Source: Acidobacteriota bacterium | Lineage (GTDB): Bacteria > Acidobacteriota > Vicinamibacteria > Marinacidobacterales > Marinacidobacteraceae | Length of the DNA: 44,843 nucleotides | Direction: 5' to 3' | Assembly: GCA_022826195.1 (NCBI GenBank) | Contig: JAJDVI010000047.1 | Location: 1 to 44,843 of the forward strand | Part shown: in pieces, positions 41,640 through 44,843 of the stretch | Position numbering within the stretch: position 1 is the stretch's first letter | Layout of the letters: each line of letters opens with the position of its first letter | Made by a program: the position numbers and the translations under genes | The notes under the pieces: model-generated | The model's input: the letters and a program-made list of their open reading frames with translations, nothing else | The model's database searches: none | What the model was told of the DNA's origin: nothing

Positions 41640-44600
41640 CTACTCGCTGGCAACTCCGGCGTCGGACAGCCGGTCGAGGACATCGTCGAGCTGGCCGCGC
41701 AGTTCCTCGTAGCGAACCGCCGCGTCCCGGCCCGGCGGCTGGTCGGCGGTGTCCAGGTTCGAGTAGAGATAGCTGATCTGGTCGACCAGCATCGGCCGGG
41801 AATAGCGAATCGGACGGGTGACCAGCTCCTCGTGGATCGCCTCGAGGGCGTCACCGCCGCCGTCCTCCATCGCCGCCTCCAGCCGGGCCGCCGCCATCCG
41901 CGCCTCCGAAAGCATGTCCCGCGCCTTCAGCGCCAGCGCAACCTGGTTGCGGACGTGCTCCGCGGTGACCCAGCCTTCCTCGACCGTCCGCGGGTCCATA
42001 TTCAGCCGGAAGCTCCGCGCCATGGTGTTGCCGTCCACGGTCAACTCCACCGTGTAGCGGCCGGGCGCCGCCATCACGCCCCGGCCGGCGACGTTGCCTT
42101 CACCGTCCTTCGGCCCCGGGTGCCGCATGTCCCAGGTGAAGCGGTGGACGCCCGCGCTGGTCGGCACCGTCGGGGCGCCGCGGCGCATCATCCCCGGGGC
42201 CCGCATCTCCTGGGTCATGGCGGTCTCTTCTCCGGGACCGGCGCTCTCGAAGCTGCGGACGAGGTCCCCGTTCTCGTCCCGCACGTCGATCCGGGCGTTC
42301 TGCGCGTCCGCCGGCAGCCGGTAGGTGAACCGCGGCCCGGGTGTCGGGTATTCGGGGTCCGCCGGCGCCGGAGCGCCAAAGCCGCGCCCCCCGGCGCGGA
42401 GGCGGATCGCGTCACGCGGCTGGAAGAAGTGCACCCCGTCCGCGGGCGGCGCCTCGTGCAGCGGGGTGACGTCGTCGAGGATCCAGAAGCTGCGTCCCAT
42501 GGTGGAGATGGCGAGGTCCTGCTGGACGACCTTGATGTCGGTGATCGGCGTCACCGGGAGATTCTGCTGGAACGAGGTCCAGCTCATGCCGTCGTCGAAG
42601 GAGATGAACATCCCCCACTCGGAGCCGAGATAGAGGAGTCCCTCGCGGTCCGGGTCCTCGCGCACCACCCGCACCGGGTGGTCGTTCGGCACCCCGTTGG
42701 TGCCGTCGGTGATCCGGGTCCAGGTCTCGCCGTAGTCGGTCGTCTTGTAGGCGTGCGGCGTGAAGTCGCCGAGCTGGTAGCGCAGCACGGCAGCGTAGGC
42801 CCGCGCCGGATTGTGGGGCGAGACCTCGATGTTCTGTACCCGGCCGTAGGGGCCGAGCTCCGGCGGGGTGACGTTCTTCCAGGTCCGGCCATCGTCGCGC
42901 GTGACATGGATGGGCCCGTCGTTCGCGCCCGCCCAGATGACCCCCTCCTCGTGGGGGGATTCCTGGACGTCGTAGAGCACCGCGAAGTGCTCCTCGCCGG
43001 TCACGTCGAGCGTGATGGGGTCGCCGGAGACCACCTGGGTTTCCGGAGTGAACGCCGTCAGGTCAGGCGAAACCGTCCGCCAGGTGCGGCCGCCGTCCTC
43101 CGTCACGTGGACGTACTGCGAAGCGTGGAAGACCCGGTTCGGGCTATGGGGCGAGACGTGGATCGGCACGGTGCGCTGAAAGCGGTACTCGAGATCCTTG
43201 GGGTTGTGCCCGTAGAGGTTCGCGAAACCCACGTAATACTGCTCCTCCTGGCCGGTCCGCATGTTGTAGAGGCCGAACCGCCCCTTGCAGTTGGCGTAGA
43301 CGATGTCGGGGTCGCCGGGCTTCGGGACCACCGGGCCGGTCTCGCAGCCGCCGATGGCCTCCCAGTGCGCGGTGTGGCCGCCCGGCCGGTATTGCTCGGG
43401 ATAGCTCGGCACCGAAATGGTCGAGTTGTCCTGCTGTCCGGCGTAGAGGCGGTAGGGGAAGTTGTCGCTCACGTCCACCTGGTAGAGCTCGGCGGTCGGC
43501 TGGTTCTCCTGGGTGGACCAGGTCTCGCCGCCATCGATGGAGACGTTCGCGCCGCCGTCGTTCGCCTGGATGTGGATGTTCGGCTGGTCGGGGTTGATCC
43601 AGAGGTCGTGGTTGTCGCCGTGGGGGGTGAACTTCCGCTCCCAGGTGACGCCGCCGTCGGTGGACTTCCAGTAGCCCTCGGCCATCCCCCAGAGGGTGTC
43701 CGCGTCCGTCGGGTGGGCGTGCAGGTTGTTGTAGTAGAAGGGCCGGTTCCGGATCGGCTGGAAGTCGGTGATCTGGCGCCAGGTGTCCCCCTCGTCATCC
43801 GAGCGGTAGACGCCGCCGTCGCTGCCCGGCGCCTCGATGAGCACGTAGACCCGCGAGGGATCGGCGGGGGAGACGGCGAGGTCCGACTTGCCGCGGAGGC
43901 CCGTCGGGAGACCGTTCTCCAGTTGCTCCCAGGTGTCCCCGCCGTCCCGCGAGCGGTGCACGCCGCCCTCCATGCCGCCCGAACGGATGGTCCAGGGCTT
44001 CCGCTCGGCCTCCCACATGGAGGCGTAGATGGTGTCGGGATCGCCGGGCTTGAACTCGAGGTCCACGGCGCCGGTCTGCTCGGACACGAACAGCACCAGT
44101 TCCCAGTTCTCGCCGCCGTCCGTCGAGCGGTAGACGCCGCGCTCCGGGTTCGCGATGAAGGGATTCCCGATCTGGGCGATCCAGACGCGGTCCGGGTCCT
44201 CGGGGTGGATCAGGACGGCCCCGGAACTGCCGGTCTCCTCGAGGCCGAGGTTCCGCCAGGTCTTCCCGGCGTCGTCGGAGCGGTAGACCCCCTTCCCGAT
44301 GATGACGTTGCTGCGCAGGCCGTCCGAACCGGTGGTCACGTAGACGATGTCCGGGTCGCTCTCGGCCACCGCGATGGCGCCGATCGAGGGGCTCTTGAAA
44401 TAGCCGTCGGAGATGGGGTGCCAGTTGTGCCCGTAGTCGGTGGTCTTCCAGACCCCGCCGCCGGTGGCGCCCATGTAGAACGTTCCCGGCTGGGAGCGGT
44501 GTCCCGCCACCGCGGTGACCCGGCCGCCGCGGGAGGGGCCGACCATGCGGTAGCGCATGGCGCCGAGCACCTCGGGATCGGGCTGGGCCGCGGCGGGCGC

Positions 44601-44657
44601 GGCCAGCAGCGCCGTCCCGGACGCCGCAAGGAGGAAGGAAGAAAGTCGCCTGAGCAT
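41640..44657 (-). CDS. Secreted VPS10/sortilin-like beta-propeller protein (BNR/glycosidase-like repeats)
   Basis: Encodes 1005 residues. ATG 44657 has a GGAGG site 8 bases upstream; a GTG 5 codons earlier lies in the ribosome site itself. The signal peptide (1-25, ending APAAAQ) is followed by two long propellers (about 35-700) rich in Asp-box/BNR units such as GVWKTTDYGHNWHP, GVYRSDDAGKTWRN, GVYRSTDGGENWEL and YWKSTDGGVTWER. Residues about 740-900 form beta domains, including a FlgD-Ig-like part (GVHRFTWDMRHPGP, GRYTVELTVDG). The tail is alpha-helical (about 900-1000). Proteins of this architecture are common in Acidobacteriota and Bacteroidota; function is not established, and no sialidase catalytic set is visible. 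First gene of an operon with the M20 amidase. Confidence 0.88.
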   Translation of the reverse strand: MLRRLSSFLLAASGTALLAAPAAAQPDPEVLGAMRYRMVGPSRGGRVTAVAGHRSQPGTFYMGATGGGVWKTTDYGHNWHPISDGYFKSPSIGAIAVAESDPDIVYVTTGSDGLRSNVIIGKGVYRSDDAGKTWRNLGLEETGSSGAVLIHPEDPDRVWIAQIGNPFIANPERGVYRSTDGGENWELVLFVSEQTGAVDLEFKPGDPDTIYASMWEAERKPWTIRSGGMEGGVHRSRDGGDTWEQLENGLPTGLRGKSDLAVSPADPSRVYVLIEAPGSDGGVYRSDDEGDTWRQITDFQPIRNRPFYYNNLHAHPTDADTLWGMAEGYWKSTDGGVTWERKFTPHGDNHDLWINPDQPNIHIQANDGGANVSIDGGETWSTQENQPTAELYQVDVSDNFPYRLYAGQQDNSTISVPSYPEQYRPGGHTAHWEAIGGCETGPVVPKPGDPDIVYANCKGRFGLYNMRTGQEEQYYVGFANLYGHNPKDLEYRFQRTVPIHVSPHSPNRVFHASQYVHVTEDGGRTWRTVSPDLTAFTPETQVVSGDPITLDVTGEEHFAVLYDVQESPHEEGVIWAGANDGPIHVTRDDGRTWKNVTPPELGPYGRVQNIEVSPHNPARAYAAVLRYQLGDFTPHAYKTTDYGETWTRITDGTNGVPNDHPVRVVREDPDREGLLYLGSEWGMFISFDDGMSWTSFQQNLPVTPITDIKVVQQDLAISTMGRSFWILDDVTPLHEAPPADGVHFFQPRDAIRLRAGGRGFGAPAPADPEYPTPGPRFTYRLPADAQNARIDVRDENGDLVRSFESAGPGEETAMTQEMRAPGMMRRGAPTVPTSAGVHRFTWDMRHPGPKDGEGNVAGRGVMAAPGRYTVELTVDGNTMARSFRLNMDPRTVEEGWVTAEHVRNQVALALKARDMLSEARMAAARLEAAMEDGGGDALEAIHEELVTRPIRYSRPMLVDQISYLYSNLDTADQPPGRDAAVRYEELRGQLDDVLDRLSDAGVASE

Positions 44658-44843
44658 CGCACGTGCCTCCACAAGCTCAGGACCGGATCGGATCCGGTCG
44701 CCAGGCCCCGCTGCTGCGGGGGAACGCGCGATTTTACCGGTGGCGGCGGGGGTTTCGGGTCCCGGTGTTTCGTGTCCCGGGGTTCCGGGGCCGTGCTCTC
44801 CCCGTGGGGCCGGCGGCCGCGCCGCCCCGCCTGCCGCCGCGGG
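44658..44843. other. Upstream region of the propeller gene, window edge
   Basis: 186 bases of GC-rich DNA before the propeller gene. One short AT-rich spot (CGATTTTACC, around 44730) could hold its promoter, but no convincing pair of hexamers is seen. No gene is recognisable up to the window end. Confidence 0.4.

Overview
The window is a 44.8 kb chromosomal segment of very GC-rich DNA from a Gram-negative bacterium. Signals of an outer membrane are a TonB-dependent receptor with an N-terminal carboxypeptidase-regulatory-like domain, an outer-membrane beta-barrel and a lipoprotein. The mix of two GWxTD-domain proteins, a VPS10/sortilin-like beta-propeller protein, many TPR proteins, S9/S41 peptidase relatives and a eukaryote-type squalene synthase pair suggests Acidobacteriota or a close relative. 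That placement is inferred from gene content, not from a marker tree.

Layout. 1-4.1 kb: initiator tRNA, a K+ channel with RCK domains, a small membrane protein, tRNA-Thr on the minus strand, and two overlapping squalene/phytoene-synthase paralogues. 4.1-6.5 kb (minus): a three-gene operon with stop/start overlaps encoding a secreted protein, a matrixin-type metalloprotease and a beta-barrel. 6.6-10.8 kb: the ribosome-associated GTPases rsgA (+) and hflX (-) and a transglutaminase-TPR lipoprotein. 10.9-14.9 kb (+): a diverged GWxTD protein, an S41-peptidase-like protein with an altered catalytic dyad, and mltG. 14.9-18.7 kb: an accessory patch holding a P4-type integrase broken by one amber codon, a cluster of hairpins, one small secreted-protein gene of lower GC, and about 1.1 kb of apparently decayed DNA. 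Inverted copies of one 29-bp repeat bracket it.

18.7-22.9 kb (minus): boxC, boxB and a thiolase, part of the aerobic benzoyl-CoA (box) pathway without boxA or boxD. 23.0-25.0 kb: an S9-family protein that has lost its catalytic triad. 25.2-30.8 kb: 2-oxoacid dehydrogenase and lipoate genes in two converging blocks, E2-lipA (+) against lpdA-lipB-E1beta (-). No E1alpha is present. 31-35.6 kb: a hotdog thioesterase, nadE, and the TonB-dependent receptor with a strong terminator. 35.6-39.8 kb (minus): a membrane-TPR protein followed by a canonical GWxTD-TPR protein. 40.0-44.7 kb (minus): a sortilin-like propeller protein, an M20 amidase and a 97-residue unknown.

A family of REP-like double-hairpin repeats recurs in several intergenic gaps (about 6.6, 14.9, 18.5, 18.6, 25.1, 27.5, 27.6, 39.85 and 39.95 kb), including exact copies of up to 46 bp. 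The most unusual items are the hairpin cluster downstream of the broken integrase, the two separate peptidase relatives whose catalytic residues are replaced, the tandem squalene synthases, and the His-rich membrane-TPR/GWxTD gene pair.
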